From contig NZ_FOVR01000004.1 of the NCBI RefSeq assembly GCF_900115225.1, forward strand, positions 124,001-188,000: a DNA stretch of 64,000 nucleotides. Direction: 5' to 3'. Below are positions 1 through 10,000 of the stretch, in pieces; position 1 is the first letter of the stretch; every line of letters begins with the position of its first letter. The notes beneath the pieces were generated by a model that saw nothing but the letters and a program-made list of their open reading frames with translations, made no database searches and was not told the DNA's origin. The position numbers and the translations under genes were made by a program. The stretch comes from Cohaesibacter marisflavi (GTDB lineage Bacteria; Pseudomonadota; Alphaproteobacteria; Rhizobiales; Cohaesibacteraceae).

Positions 1-251
1 TTCATCACCGTTGCCAGCATACCCATATGGTCGCCACGAACCCGGTCTCCACCCTTGGCCGCCACAGAAACACCCCTAAAGATGTTGCCGCCGCCAATAA
101 CGACACCAACCTCAGCACCGAGCGCTCGCACATCCGCGATTTCACGAGCGACGCGAGCCACCATTGCCTGATCAATCCCGAAAGACTGCTCACCCATCAG
201 CGCTTCGCCCGAAACCTTCAGCAAGACGCGCTTATATTTCAAATTACCCAT
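1..251 (-). CDS. pyrH: UMP kinase (uridylate kinase), 5' part only
   Basis: The gene runs off the left edge; about 83 N-terminal codons are visible. PyrH is a hexameric cytoplasmic kinase of the amino-acid-kinase family that phosphorylates UMP to UDP in pyrimidine nucleotide synthesis. The visible protein starts [18 protein letters not shown], the typical phosphate-binding start (KxSGEAL), and continues with a [10 protein letters not shown] glycine-rich loop and a [11 protein letters not shown] segment, all standard for PyrH. The ATG at 251 is preceded by a GAGGTG ribosome site. It lies downstream of rpsB and tsf on the same strand, the usual rpsB-tsf-pyrH(-frr) order, so frr is expected just outside the window. 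Confidence 0.97.
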   Translation of the reverse strand, partial: MGNLKYKRVLLKVSGEALMGEQSFGIDQAMVARVAREIADVRALGAEVGVVIGGGNIFRGVSVAAKGGDRVRGDHMGMLATVM

Positions 252-381
252 TCTGTCAGACACCTCGCGTAGTAAGCTCCTCCGGCAGCAGACAGGATAA
301 AGGCCAATGACTGCGCCACTTAAAAGGGAGCACCCGGCAAGCAGGATCTACAGGCCGGAAGAAAAGCTGTCTTTGCATACA

Positions 382-417
382 CGAAGGGCGCTGGTTCGTC
401 ATCCCCAGCGCCCTTCG
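382..417. other. 13-bp perfect stem-loop between tsf and pyrH
   Basis: Two perfect 13-base arms (382-394 and 405-417) enclose a 10-base loop. Reading with the genes (minus strand), an A-rich run precedes the stem but no T-run follows it. Reading plus, the stem is followed by AATTTCGATTTTT. In the gene direction it therefore looks more like a pause, processing or mRNA-stability element separating tsf from pyrH than a full terminator. Confidence 0.6.
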
Positions 418-466
418 AATTTCGATTTTTCAACCCTGTTGCAAAGCAAAAAGGGCTTCGCGCGAG

Positions 467-1387
467 TTAGTTACCAGCAGCAGCGGCAACTTCAGCTGCG
501 AAGTCTTCTTCTTTCTTCTCGATGCCTTCGCCAAGAGCGAAGCGAGCGAAGGAAACCAGTTTGATAGGCGCGCCGACTTCTTTTTCAGCGTTTTTAATAG
601 CCTGCTCAACGGTGTTTTCGCCATCGATAACGAAGGTCTGCTTGAGCAGAACAACTTCTTCGAAGAATTTGCGCATACGACCTTCAACCATCTTTTCGAT
701 GATGTTGTCCGGTTTGCCAGACGCTTTAGCCTGTTCGGAGAACACAGCTTTTTCGCGTTCGATAGCAGAAGGATCAACTTCTTCGGTGGTTGCAGCCAGC
801 GGGTTGGTTGCTGCGATGTGCATGGCAACCTGCTTGCCAAGCGCTTCGAGCTTCTCTGCATCGCCTTCAGATTCCAGAGCAACCAGAACGCCAAGACGTC
901 CAAGGCCAGGAGCCGTAGCGGAGTGCATGTAGGAAGCAACGACGCCCTTGTCTACGCTAAGAACCTTGCCACGACGCAGGTTCATGTTTTCGCCGATGGT
1001 TGCAACAGCGTTGGTGATGGTTTCTTCAACCGTGCCACCGCCAGGATATTGTGCAGCCAGAATATCTTCCAGTTTATCGCCAGCTTCAACAACGACAGAC
1101 GCGATGTTGCGAGCCAGTTCCTGGAACTGTTCGTTACGGGAAACGAAGTCGGTTTCGGCATTAACCTCTGCAAGAGCAGCCTTATTGCCTTCTCCAGCAA
1201 TAGCAATCAACCCTTCAGCGGCAACACGACCGGATTTCTTTGCAGCTTTCGCCAAGCCCTTGGTGCGCAACCAATCGATTGCGGCTTCCATATCACCGTC
1301 GGTTTCACCCAGGGCCTTTTTGCAGTCCATCATGCCCGCGCCGGAAACTTCGCGGAGCTCTTTAACCATTGATGCTGTAATCGCCAT
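467..1387 (-). CDS. tsf: Elongation factor Ts
   Basis: EF-Ts is the cytoplasmic guanine-nucleotide exchange factor that regenerates EF-Tu-GTP during translation. The 306-residue product starts [20 protein letters not shown], followed by DCKKAL: the UBA-like N-terminal domain and its signature. [10 protein letters not shown] then marks the EF-Tu-contacting core, and the length is normal for the family. An in-frame start 22 codons upstream exists, but MAITA is the conserved start and has a GAGG site 7 bases upstream. The gene lies 180 bases downstream of rpsB in the conserved rpsB-tsf pair and is very probably cotranscribed with it. Confidence 0.97.
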   Translation of the reverse strand: MAITASMVKELREVSGAGMMDCKKALGETDGDMEAAIDWLRTKGLAKAAKKSGRVAAEGLIAIAGEGNKAALAEVNAETDFVSRNEQFQELARNIASVVVEAGDKLEDILAAQYPGGGTVEETITNAVATIGENMNLRRGKVLSVDKGVVASYMHSATAPGLGRLGVLVALESEGDAEKLEALGKQVAMHIAATNPLAATTEEVDPSAIEREKAVFSEQAKASGKPDNIIEKMVEGRMRKFFEEVVLLKQTFVIDGENTVEQAIKNAEKEVGAPIKLVSFARFALGEGIEKKEEDFAAEVAAAAGN

Positions 1388-1421
1388 TGCAGCCTCACGT
1401 CCTTTATCAAACAAGCCAGAA

Positions 1422-1445
1422 GCCGCCCGAACGATCCCGGGCGGC
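1422..1445 (-). terminator. GC-rich stem-loop between rpsB and tsf
   Basis: An 8-bp perfect GC stem (1422-1429 with 1438-1445, 8-base loop) lies in the rpsB-tsf spacer. On the minus strand it is followed by TTCTGGCTTGTTTG, which is T-rich but not a clean T-run. It could be a partial terminator that tunes the ratio of S2 to EF-Ts, as attenuators between these genes do in other bacteria. That role is inferred. Confidence 0.45.
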
Positions 1446-1567
1446 CATTTCAATCAAATCAGGGCACAGCCCTCAAATCTCATTTCTGAAGCACTCGACT
1501 TCCCAGAAAGCTGACAGGCTTTCAAGACAGGAATATGTAAGCGCCCTCGCCTTTAAGCAGATGCTTA

Positions 1568-2374
1568 TTAGGCTTTTTCTTCAGCAGCGGCTTCAGGAGC
1601 AGCAGCTTCTTCACCATCTTCGTCATCCAGAGCGGCTTCAAGCAGGCCATCTTCGGATTCGCCAAGATCAATGCCAACATCGCCAGCAGAACGGGAGATA
1701 CCGTCAATGGCAGCAGCAACGATCATGTCGCAGTAAAGAGAGATTGCGCGGGAAGCGTCATCGTTACCCGGAACCGGGAAGTCGATGCCATCAGGATCGC
1801 AGTTGGTATCAACAACAGCGGCAACAGGAATGCCCAGACGGCGGGCTTCGTGAATTGCAATGTCTTCCTTGTTGGTATCGATCACGAAGATCAGGTCAGG
1901 CACACCGCCCATGTCCTTGATACCACCAAGAGCGCGTTCCAGTTTATCGCGTTCGCGGGTCAGGGTCAGGCGTTCTTTCTTGGTGAAGCCTTTGCCTTCG
2001 CCTTCAAGCAGCTCGTCGAGCTTGCGCAGGCGCTGGATGGACTGGGTGATGGTTTTCCAGTTGGTCAGCATGCCGCCGAGCCAACGGGAGTTCACATAAT
2101 ACTGGGCAGCAGCTTTAGCAGCTTCAGCAACAGGACCAGAAGCCTGACGCTTGGTGCCAACGATCAGAACGCGACCGCCACGAGCAACGGTATCAGACAC
2201 AGCTTTCAGAGCTTCGTTCATCAGAGGAACGGTCTGGGACAGGTCAATGATATGGATGTTGTTGCGAGCGCCGAAAATGTATTTGCCCATTTTCGGGTTC
2301 CAGCGGTGGGTCTGGTGACCAAAATGCACACCTGCTTCAAGCAGCGAGCGCATGGATACTTCAGGAAGTGCCAT
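1568..2374 (-). CDS. rpsB: 30S ribosomal protein S2
   Basis: S2 is a small-subunit ribosomal protein that docks near S1. The 268-residue product opens [20 protein letters not shown], and [15 protein letters not shown] follows, the standard S2 signature. It continues through the [10 protein letters not shown] region and a late VVDTNCDP block typical of S2. The C-terminus carries an acidic, Ala-rich tail (about residues 240-268). This tail is longer than in E. coli S2 but common in alphaproteobacteria. An AAGGA site precedes the ATG. It is the first gene of the rpsB-tsf unit and has its own promoter about 120 bases upstream. Confidence 0.98.
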   Translation of the reverse strand: MALPEVSMRSLLEAGVHFGHQTHRWNPKMGKYIFGARNNIHIIDLSQTVPLMNEALKAVSDTVARGGRVLIVGTKRQASGPVAEAAKAAAQYYVNSRWLGGMLTNWKTITQSIQRLRKLDELLEGEGKGFTKKERLTLTRERDKLERALGGIKDMGGVPDLIFVIDTNKEDIAIHEARRLGIPVAAVVDTNCDPDGIDFPVPGNDDASRAISLYCDMIVAAAIDGISRSAGDVGIDLGESEDGLLEAALDDEDGEEAAAPEAAAEEKA

Positions 2375-2490
2375 GTAAAATTTCCTTTACCGGTTTAACC
2401 TCTGCGGGATGTGGCCAAAATGGGCACCGGATGGATGTCAGCACATTTCTCCATGCTGCCACCCTGCTCCCGCATGTGGATTCGAGGGTG

Positions 2491-2519
2491 CTTATAGGCG
2501 CTAACTTTCAGGAATGCAA
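2491..2519 (-). promoter_or_regulatory. Sigma-70-type promoter of rpsB
   Basis: On the minus strand TTGCAT (2514-2519) and TATAAG (2491-2496) are separated by exactly 17 bases, close to the alphaproteobacterial housekeeping consensus. Transcription would start near 2484 and give an rpsB leader of about 110 bases. The rest of the 2375-2682 spacer shows no other gene. Confidence 0.7.
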
Positions 2520-2682
2520 GCCGCAAGGCCGCCTTTTCTGGGGAATGGCCGCTTATCGGGCACCATCAAAGCAGAACAGGTCACCCTTGATATATGCATT
2601 TCTTCGCAATAAGCTTGTGCGATACTGGAATGATTTGCACATCAATCCCTCAACCAGCTCAAGTCTCCGGAACAGAATCGCG

Positions 2683-2988
2683 ATGCATAGCAGGCTCATC
2701 CTTGCACTCAGCCTTATCATGATCGCCCTGTTAGCCCCAAGGGCTGCAACAGCCGATCCGGCTCCCTGTCGCCAGAAATATGAGGCCTATCTGTCCAATC
2801 TGGACAAGGCCTCCGATGCGATATCGGCAATTCTGAAGCGAGACAGCAACTGCCTTGAAGCCAGCAATGATTGCGAGCGCTGCACCCGTCTTGATGACGG
2901 CACCCTTTCTTGCACCCCCATTGGCTTCACTTGCACGTCAGGCACAAGCGTCTGCACAAGACGCGCACCATCTCAACCAGCGCAATAG
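2683..2988 (+). CDS. Small secreted cysteine-rich protein, unknown function
   Basis: This is a 101-residue product with a classic Sec signal: a short basic start (MHSRL), a hydrophobic core to about residue 20 and an Ala-rich cleavage region (RAATAD). The mature part of about 77 residues holds seven cysteines (PCR, NCL, DCERC, SCT, TCT, VCT). This suggests disulfide bonding in the periplasm or outside the cell. The frame stays open upstream, but the ATG at 2683 is the one that puts the signal peptide at the N-terminus. It converges on the AraC gene with only 7 bases between stops. I do not recognise the family. Confidence 0.6.
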   Translation: MHSRLILALSLIMIALLAPRAATADPAPCRQKYEAYLSNLDKASDAISAILKRDSNCLEASNDCERCTRLDDGTLSCTPIGFTCTSGTSVCTRRAPSQPAQ

Positions 2989-2995
2989 AGAGCGC

Positions 2996-3859
2996 TTAAG
3001 CGACAGCCTTTCTAAAGCTGGCGGGTGTTACCCCCGTTCCGGCCTTGAAGCTGCGGGTAAAATGGCTCTGACTGGAAAAACCGCAGGCATCGGCAACTTG
3101 CGCCAGAGGTTCTCCGGCACGCATCAGACTCTTGGCCCGCTCCACACGCCGATGGGCAACGAACAGGCTAGGCGAGACCCCACAAGTTTGTTTGAAACTT
3201 CTTTGCAGATGAAATTCACTCAGCTCCGCAATGACCGCCAGATCGCGCAGGCGGATCGTCTTATCAAGGTGGTCTTCGATGAAATCCGTCAATTTGCGTT
3301 TTACAGGCATGGAAAGGCCACCCCGGATCGGCTTGACTTGCTCGCCATGAAACCGCTTCTGCAAAAGAACCTCTGCGATCAACTCGACCATCGCCTCTTC
3401 AGCGCCCATCGCATTGCCTGCGCAAGTTTCGCCAAACAGACGTGAGAAGGGAACAATGAGCCCCTCCGGCTTGGCATAGGTAACATCAGCCAGTTCGATC
3501 TGTCGTCCGTCCCGATCCATCATCTCGCTATAGCAACGCCGCAATTCTTGATCAGGCAGATAGAGATGCATCATGGTCAACGGACCATTGACCTCCCATT
3601 CCGAGCTCTGCCCCTGCGGAAAAATGCAAACCGCTCCCGGCCAGCCGCGCACCGGCTTCTGATCGACGCGCCAGACATCCTGTCCGTTTCGCACATACAT
3701 GCTGAAGGCATGCCCTTGCAGCTCATCATAGTTCACATGGTCTTCCCGGTTGCTCCAGATCGCACAAGAGCGCCCAAAACCGAGATCAAGGCTGCCGTGC
3801 CTGATCGCAGTTGAACTGTCTTGCAGAAATCCGAAAACGGAATGATCCTTAGAGCGCAT
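2996..3859 (-). CDS. AraC-family transcriptional regulator
   Basis: This 287-residue protein has a cupin-like ligand-binding N-terminal half and a C-terminal AraC double helix-turn-helix (about residues 190-285). The DNA-binding half shows the typical LRDLAVIAELSEFHLQRSFK first helix-turn-helix and the VADACGFSSQSHFTRSFK second one, ending in the GVTPASFR signature. It is divergent from the EamA transporter gene at 4036, with 176 bases between. Regulation of that transporter, and of itself, is therefore the obvious hypothesis. The effector cannot be read from the sequence. Confidence 0.9.
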   Translation of the reverse strand: MRSKDHSVFGFLQDSSTAIRHGSLDLGFGRSCAIWSNREDHVNYDELQGHAFSMYVRNGQDVWRVDQKPVRGWPGAVCIFPQGQSSEWEVNGPLTMMHLYLPDQELRRCYSEMMDRDGRQIELADVTYAKPEGLIVPFSRLFGETCAGNAMGAEEAMVELIAEVLLQKRFHGEQVKPIRGGLSMPVKRKLTDFIEDHLDKTIRLRDLAVIAELSEFHLQRSFKQTCGVSPSLFVAHRRVERAKSLMRAGEPLAQVADACGFSSQSHFTRSFKAGTGVTPASFRKAVA

Positions 3860-4035
3860 GGAATGAAAACCGAAAAGATACGAGATAACGCCGAGCTGTT
3901 AAACCGACTTATAACACCAGCTCACGCCACCAACAATCGTCATGTGGCAGCGCAGATTCACTTCACCGCAAGATTATGCAAAAGCGGAACCAACGAAACA
4001 GTTAGACCGAAAGTTCAACAATAAAGGTTTCAGTC

Positions 4036-4971
4036 ATGATCCCGTTTCTTTTCGTAACAACAGTTTTGATCTGGGGAACCACCTGGTTCGCCATCGCCTT
4101 GCAAGCCGGTCCGGTTCCGGCTCTGGTTTCCATTTTCTATCGCTTCGGCGTCGCTGGCGTGCTGTTTGTGGCAGGTCTTGCCCTGTCTGGCCGTCTTCGC
4201 CTGCCACGCAAGGATCATCAAATCTGGCTGGTTGCTCAGGCCCTCTGCTTGTTCAGCCTGAATTTCATCTGCTTCTACTATGCCGTCCGATATATCCCGT
4301 CGGGTCTGGAATCCGTTATCTTTTCGATGGCGACCATCTTCAACGCCATCAATGCCCGCATTTTCTACAAAGACAAAATCACCAAACAGATGGTTCTTGC
4401 CAGCATTCTGGGCATCTGTGGTCTTGTTCTGCTGTTCGGCCGCGATGTCTTTTCAAGTAGCGGCACTGAAGCCCTCACCGGCGCGGGCCTTGCCATGCTC
4501 GGAACGCTGTTCTTTTCTTTCGGCAACATGGTTTCTCGCCGCAACAGCCAGATGGGCATCTCTCCCATCACTGCAAACGCCTGGGGCATGTGCTACGGCG
4601 CCCTCATCCTGCTGGCTCTGATCACAGTGACAGGCACCCCGATTGTCGCCCCGGCAGACGTGACCTATCTTGGTGCCCTGCTCTATCTCGCGATTTTCGG
4701 CTCCATCGTTGCCTTCACCACCTACCTCATTCTGGTAGCGCGCATAGGTTCGGCCAAAGCGGCTTACATGACGGTGCTCTTTCCGATCATCGCGCTCGCC
4801 ATTTCCACCCTGTTCGAAGGGTATATCTGGCATTGGACATCGGTTCTTGGGCTCATACTGGCGCTGACCGGCAACATCGTCATGTTCGCACCTAAGAAGA
4901 CCAAACCGGATGCCTCGGCCCCAAGCCCTGCGAAAGTGGAGCTTGGCGACACGGCCTCCGCGGCAAGCTAA
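4036..4971 (+). CDS. EamA/DMT-superfamily transporter
   Basis: This 311-residue inner-membrane protein has about ten hydrophobic segments arranged as two five-helix EamA repeats. The first repeat starts near LIWGTTWFAIALQAG and the second near ALTGAGLAMLGTLFFSFGN. The tail after about residue 285 (PKKTKPDASAPSP) is hydrophilic and probably cytoplasmic. DMT proteins export or import small metabolites such as amino acids or nucleobases; the substrate is not predictable here. The gene is divergent from an AraC regulator, which probably controls it. Its stop lies only 10 bases from the stop of the convergent epimerase-like gene. Confidence 0.9.
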   Translation: MIPFLFVTTVLIWGTTWFAIALQAGPVPALVSIFYRFGVAGVLFVAGLALSGRLRLPRKDHQIWLVAQALCLFSLNFICFYYAVRYIPSGLESVIFSMATIFNAINARIFYKDKITKQMVLASILGICGLVLLFGRDVFSSSGTEALTGAGLAMLGTLFFSFGNMVSRRNSQMGISPITANAWGMCYGALILLALITVTGTPIVAPADVTYLGALLYLAIFGSIVAFTTYLILVARIGSAKAAYMTVLFPIIALAISTLFEGYIWHWTSVLGLILALTGNIVMFAPKKTKPDASAPSPAKVELGDTASAAS

Positions 4972-4981
4972 CCCCAAATAG

Positions 4982-5968
4982 CTATCCTTTCCGCTCCGGC
5001 AAGCAGCCAACGGAGCCCAGAGTCGCGCGCAAGGCCTCAATAAGGTCCGTGCGCGGCTCCTTCCCCAGCAGGCTGACAAGGCGTTCATTGTCAAGCCGCA
5101 TGGAATGGCGCCACAAGGGTTCGATTTCCGAAGCCTCACGAGCAAAGGGAACGAGTGGACTTGCCAGACGCATCAGCCACCAGGGAAAGGCCCGCACTGC
5201 AAGCCTACGCCCCAACACAGCCTCGAGCCCATCAATCAAACCGCGTCCTGAACGATCCCAATAGCCTTCAAAGGGAATGTCTTCAAATGGGGCCAGAGCA
5301 CTTTGCTTTTCGAGCAATAGAGCAACCGCTTCCGCCACGTCGGGAAGATAAGACCAGCTATGGCCGGCTCCCCGCGCGACATTTGTTACCGCCTTCAAAG
5401 GACGCCCCGGCTTTATCATCGCTTGAGTGAACCAGCTTGATCGCGCATCAGGGCCGAAATAATCACCAGCTCTAAGGATGAGACTCGGCACCTGAGGAGC
5501 TGCGTCTTTTAAACGCTTCTCAAGTGCGATGCGAACCTGCCCCTTGCGAGACCGCCCGGTTTGAGGGCTGCCGCTACGCACCACCGGCGTCAATTCAGGG
5601 TCGAAATTATAAACCGTTCCGGGCAGCACAATCCGTGCCCCATTGGCTAGCGCGGCCGCAATAGTGTTATCGATCATCGGCAACACAAGCTCTTCCCATT
5701 TGCGATAGCCGGGTGGATTGACTGCATGCACAATGACATCGGCCCCGTGCGCTGCGGCAAGCACATCCGAAGCGCTCATGGCATCGCCCTTGCACCACTC
5801 TACGCCGTCAACACCGCTTCTCTTTGCCGCTTCAAGGTCCCGCGCCATGCCACGCACCAACCAGCCATGCGCGACCAACGCGCTGGCAATCGCCCCACCA
5901 ATCCCACCGGTAGCGCCAAGAACCAGTGCAACCCGGACCTTGGGTTCGCCATTCATTTCTGAATCCAT
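4982..5968 (-). CDS. NAD(P)-binding epimerase/reductase-like protein (extended SDR)
   Basis: The product of about 328 residues has an N-terminal Rossmann fold. The nucleotide loop reads VLGATGGIGGAIASAL (near residues 15-30), after which come the GMARDLEAAKRSGVDGVEW strand and a VIVHAVNP segment. This matches NAD-dependent epimerase/dehydratase or NmrA-like proteins that reduce or isomerise small metabolites. The active-site tyrosine region is not obvious, so the reaction is open. I chose the ATG at 5968 because GGAG lies 7 bases upstream and the Rossmann motif follows directly; a longer frame to 6064 lacks support. It is divergent from a LysR regulator. Confidence 0.82.
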   Translation of the reverse strand: MDSEMNGEPKVRVALVLGATGGIGGAIASALVAHGWLVRGMARDLEAAKRSGVDGVEWCKGDAMSASDVLAAAHGADVIVHAVNPPGYRKWEELVLPMIDNTIAAALANGARIVLPGTVYNFDPELTPVVRSGSPQTGRSRKGQVRIALEKRLKDAAPQVPSLILRAGDYFGPDARSSWFTQAMIKPGRPLKAVTNVARGAGHSWSYLPDVAEAVALLLEKQSALAPFEDIPFEGYWDRSGRGLIDGLEAVLGRRLAVRAFPWWLMRLASPLVPFAREASEIEPLWRHSMRLDNERLVSLLGKEPRTDLIEALRATLGSVGCLPERKG

Positions 5969-6083
5969 CCGACATCTCCGCATTGGTCTCAAATGAGCGT
6001 CTGAATCGCAGCCGCTCTCTATCGCCAAAGACTGACGCCCTTTTAATAGAAAAGAAATTGCCAATTATCTTTCAGGTGCTAGT

Positions 6084-6977
6084 ATGATTTTTATGAGCAA
6101 GGATATTTCATGGGATGATCAACGCTGCTTTCTTGCAGTCCTCGAAGAAGGCAGCCTCTCGGCGGCAGCCCGCAAGCTTGGCGTCTCCCAGCCAACAGTC
6201 AGAACCCGGATTTCATCACTTGAAGAGAGTTTGGGCACACCGCTTTTCACCCGTTCGGTCAACGGTCTCGCCCCAACGGAAACCGCAAGAGAGCTACACA
6301 AAAGCGCCAAGGCGATGGCAATGGCGTCAGCTGACTTCATCCGCAAAGCATCGGCCCCACCCGACGCCATTGCGGGCACGGTTCGCCTATCGGTTCCCGA
6401 GGTCATGGGCACAGAGGTCATTCCAACAATGCTTGCCACACTGCAAGACCGATATCCTGCCATTCAAATCGAATTGGAACTAAGCAACAAGCCCGCCGAC
6501 ATTCTTCAGCAGGAAGTTGACCTTGCGGTTCGTACAGTGCAACCGAAACAGGAAGCGCTCGTTGCCCGCAAGGTGGCATCAATACCCTTGGGCTTTTTCG
6601 CAAGCCCCGCCTACCTTGCCAAGCACGGCACGCCTCTATCCATGGAAGATCTGTCAAGGCACCACTTCGTTGGCCCGGATCGCAGTTTGAGCGACCTCGC
6701 GCTTGCGCAAAAGCTGGGCCTAAGCAAAACAACGGCAAAAATTGCTCTGGCAACCGACAGCCATCCGGCGCAATTGGCCGCAGCACGGGCTGGCCTTGGC
6801 ATCGCCGTCATTCAGGTTCCTTTCGGGAGCCGCCATTCAGATCTGGTGCATATCCTGAAGGATCAAAGCGTATACGCGCTCGACACATGGGTCGTAACGC
6901 ACGAAAATCTGCGCGCCGTGCCACGCATCAGAGCGGTGTTCGATTGTCTGGTGGAAGGTTTCACCCATTATCGCTAG
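6084..6977 (+). CDS. LysR-family transcriptional regulator
   Basis: This 297-residue protein has an N-terminal winged helix-turn-helix (FLAVLEEGSLSAAARKLGVS with QPTVRTRISSLEESLG, residues about 15-55), followed by a periplasmic-binding-like effector domain starting near TVRLSVPEVMGTEV. LysR proteins usually activate a divergent neighbour in response to a small co-inducer. Here the neighbour is the epimerase-like gene at 5968, 115 bases away. AGGTG lies 4 bases before the ATG at 6084; a second ATG at 6093 is also possible. The effector is unknown. Confidence 0.9.
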   Translation: MIFMSKDISWDDQRCFLAVLEEGSLSAAARKLGVSQPTVRTRISSLEESLGTPLFTRSVNGLAPTETARELHKSAKAMAMASADFIRKASAPPDAIAGTVRLSVPEVMGTEVIPTMLATLQDRYPAIQIELELSNKPADILQQEVDLAVRTVQPKQEALVARKVASIPLGFFASPAYLAKHGTPLSMEDLSRHHFVGPDRSLSDLALAQKLGLSKTTAKIALATDSHPAQLAAARAGLGIAVIQVPFGSRHSDLVHILKDQSVYALDTWVVTHENLRAVPRIRAVFDCLVEGFTHYR

Positions 6978-7064
6978 ACGCTTGCGGCCTGGACAATCAT
7001 CAAAGCCACGCTCTCCAGACCGGAGACGAAACCACTTCATTGCTTCGCCTCCCAAAAGGCCACT

Positions 7065-10000
7065 TTAAGCGACGCCGACTTCCACATCGACGATCCCCGG
7101 AATGGCCTTCAAGGCCCTGCCAACCTCAGGCGAAACATAATATTTGCCCTTCAGCCGCATCTCGACTTCGCATTCGCCCTCATCCAGCATCACGATCACG
7201 GAAACCTCGCCATCACCTCTGTCATCGAGCTGCTTTTGCAGGGATGTCAGTGGCTTGGGGTCATTCACGAACACGCGCATGGCCTGCCGCATGCCATCAC
7301 TGACAAGCGGTCGCACATTGTTGATGCGCACAGAGACCCCTTCAGGCCGTTCGTCGGCCCCCACCTCTAGAATAACCGTATTGCCCGGCTCCAGATCATC
7401 ACGAAAGCGCGCCAGCGCCTCGGAAAAGAGCACCGCTTCATATTGTCCGGTCGGATCGGAAATGGTGATGATCCCCATGCGGTTACCGGTCTTGGTCTTG
7501 CGTTCCTGCTTCCCGGTGATCGTACCGGCCAAACGCCCCGCACTGGCACCCTGCTTGACGGCAATCTCGAATTGCTGCCAGAGCTGGATACGCATCTTTT
7601 CGAGCTGCGGAATATATTCATCCAGCGGATGGGCCGACAGATAGAAACCGATCGCACTATATTCACGCTGCAGTTTCTCCTGACTTGTCCATGGGCGCAC
7701 ATCCGGCAAAGGCAATGGCGCAGCCTCTTCCTCGCCGAACAGGCCACCCTGCCCCGATGATGCATCGCGCGAATGGCTTGTTGCCTCACCCATAATGATG
7801 TCAATGGAGCCAACAACCTGCGCCCGGTTGGGATTGAGCACATCGAAGGTGCCTGCAGCTGCCAGATTTTCAATCGTGCGCTTGTTGATCACTCGCGGAC
7901 TGATGCGCTTGGCGAAATCAGCCAGATCCTTGAACGGCTTATCTCCCCGCACTTCCATGATATGCTCGGCGGCGGGCTGCCCCACCCCCTTGATTGCCGC
8001 CATGGAATAGATAATGGCCCCATCCTTGACGAGAAACTCGACGCCGGATTCATTGATGGATGGTGGCTGCACCTCAATGCCGAGCCGGATCGCATCACGG
8101 CGGAATTCCGACAGCTTGTCGGTGTTGTTCATATCCAGCGTCATGATTGCCGCAAGGAACTCAGCTGGATAGTTCGCCTTCATATAGGCAGTCTGATAGG
8201 CCACCAGAGCATAGGCAGCAGCGTGCGACTTGTTGAAGCCATAGTCGGCGAACTTAGCCACGAGGTCATAGATCTCGGACGCTTGCTCGCGCGGCACCCC
8301 GCGCTCTTCAGCACCATCACAGAAGAAGACCCGCTGCTTTTCCATCTCCTCACGGATCTTTTTACCCATCGCTCGACGCAGCATATCAGCTTGGCCGAGG
8401 GTATAACCGGAAAGGATCTGCGCGATCTGCATCACCTGTTCCTGATAAATGATGATGCCGTAGGTCTCTTTCAGCACCGGCTCGAGCAACTCATGCATAT
8501 AGTCCGGCTTTTCCTCGCCACGTTTACGCGCGCAATAGACCGGAATGTTGGCCATGGGCCCGGGCCGATAGAGCGCCACGATAGCGATGATATCCTCAAA
8601 CTGGTCGGGCTTCATATCAAGCAGGGCCTTGCGCATGCCCATACTTTCAAGCTGGAACACACCAACCGTCTCACCGCGACAGAGAATCTCGTAGGATTTC
8701 GGGTCGTCGATCGGAATTTCCGACAAGTTGATCTTGATGCCGCGCTGTTCCACAAAGCGCACAGCCGTTTGCAGAACCGTCAGTGTTTTCAGACCAAGAA
8801 AGTCAAACTTGACGAGGCCGGTCTTCTCAACAAACTTCATGTTGAACTGGGTCACCGGCATATCGGAGCGCGGGTCGCGATACATGGGGACGAGCTTATC
8901 TAGCGACCGGTCCCCGATCACAACGCCAGCAGCGTGAGTCGACGTATGGCGATAGAGCCCTTCCAGTTTCAGCGAGATGGAAATGAGGCGATCCACGATC
9001 TCCTCTTCCTTGCGGGCGTCAACCAGACGCGGCTCCTGCTCCAGAGCCTCGGGCAGAGACACAGACACCGCCCCCTTCATGGGCACCAGCTTGCAGAGCT
9101 TGTCCACCTGACCGAAGGGCATCTGCAACACGCGCCCCACGTCGCGCAGCACCATGCGGGCCTGCAGCGTACCGTAGGTGATGATCTGTCCAACGTTGCT
9201 CCAGCCATATTTGCGCTGCACATAATGCACCACTTCTTCGCGTCGGTCCTGACAGAAGTCGATATCGAAGTCGGGCATCGACACACGTTCCGGGTTCAGG
9301 AATCGTTCGAACAGAAGAGCAAAGCGCAAAGGATCAAGGTCGGTGATCGTCAAGGACCAGGCCACAAGCGAGCCAGCACCGGAACCACGCCCCGGCCCCA
9401 CCGGGATTCCATGTTCCTTGGCCCATTTGATGAAGTCAGCAACAATCAGGAAGTAGCCGGGGAATTTCATCGAAACGATAATACCCAGCTCGAACTCCAA
9501 TCGCTCCCAATAGGATTCCTCTGTCAACCCCGGTGCAAGACCGTGAATATCAAGGCGGCGGCGCAGCCCCTCTTCAGCCTGCTTGCGTAGCTCGGCAGCC
9601 TCATGCTGCTCGGCTTCTTCCGGATCGGCGTCCGCACCCGCAAATCGTGGCAACAGCGGTTTGACCGTACGCACGCGTGTCGAACAGCGCTGCGCAATTT
9701 CAATGGTATTTTCAAGAGCTTCAGGCAGATCGGCAAACAGCTCGGCCATTTCATCCTGACTTTTGAAATAATGCTCCCGAGTCAGCTGCCGACGGTCACT
9801 CTGGATGAGGACCTTGCTCTCCGCAATGGCAAGCAGCGCATCATGGGCTTCAAAGTCCTCGCGCTCGCCAAAATAGACATCGTTGGTTGCCACCAACGGC
9901 ATTTCAAATTCGTAGGCAAGATCGATAATCTGCGGCTCGACAATAGCCTCATGCGGCATCCCATGCCGCATGATTTCGACATAGACCCGGTCACCGAAAA

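Noticed and set aside
7773-8903. 376-codon open frame on the plus strand
   Set aside because: Antisense of dnaE; His/Leu/Arg-rich shadow composition.
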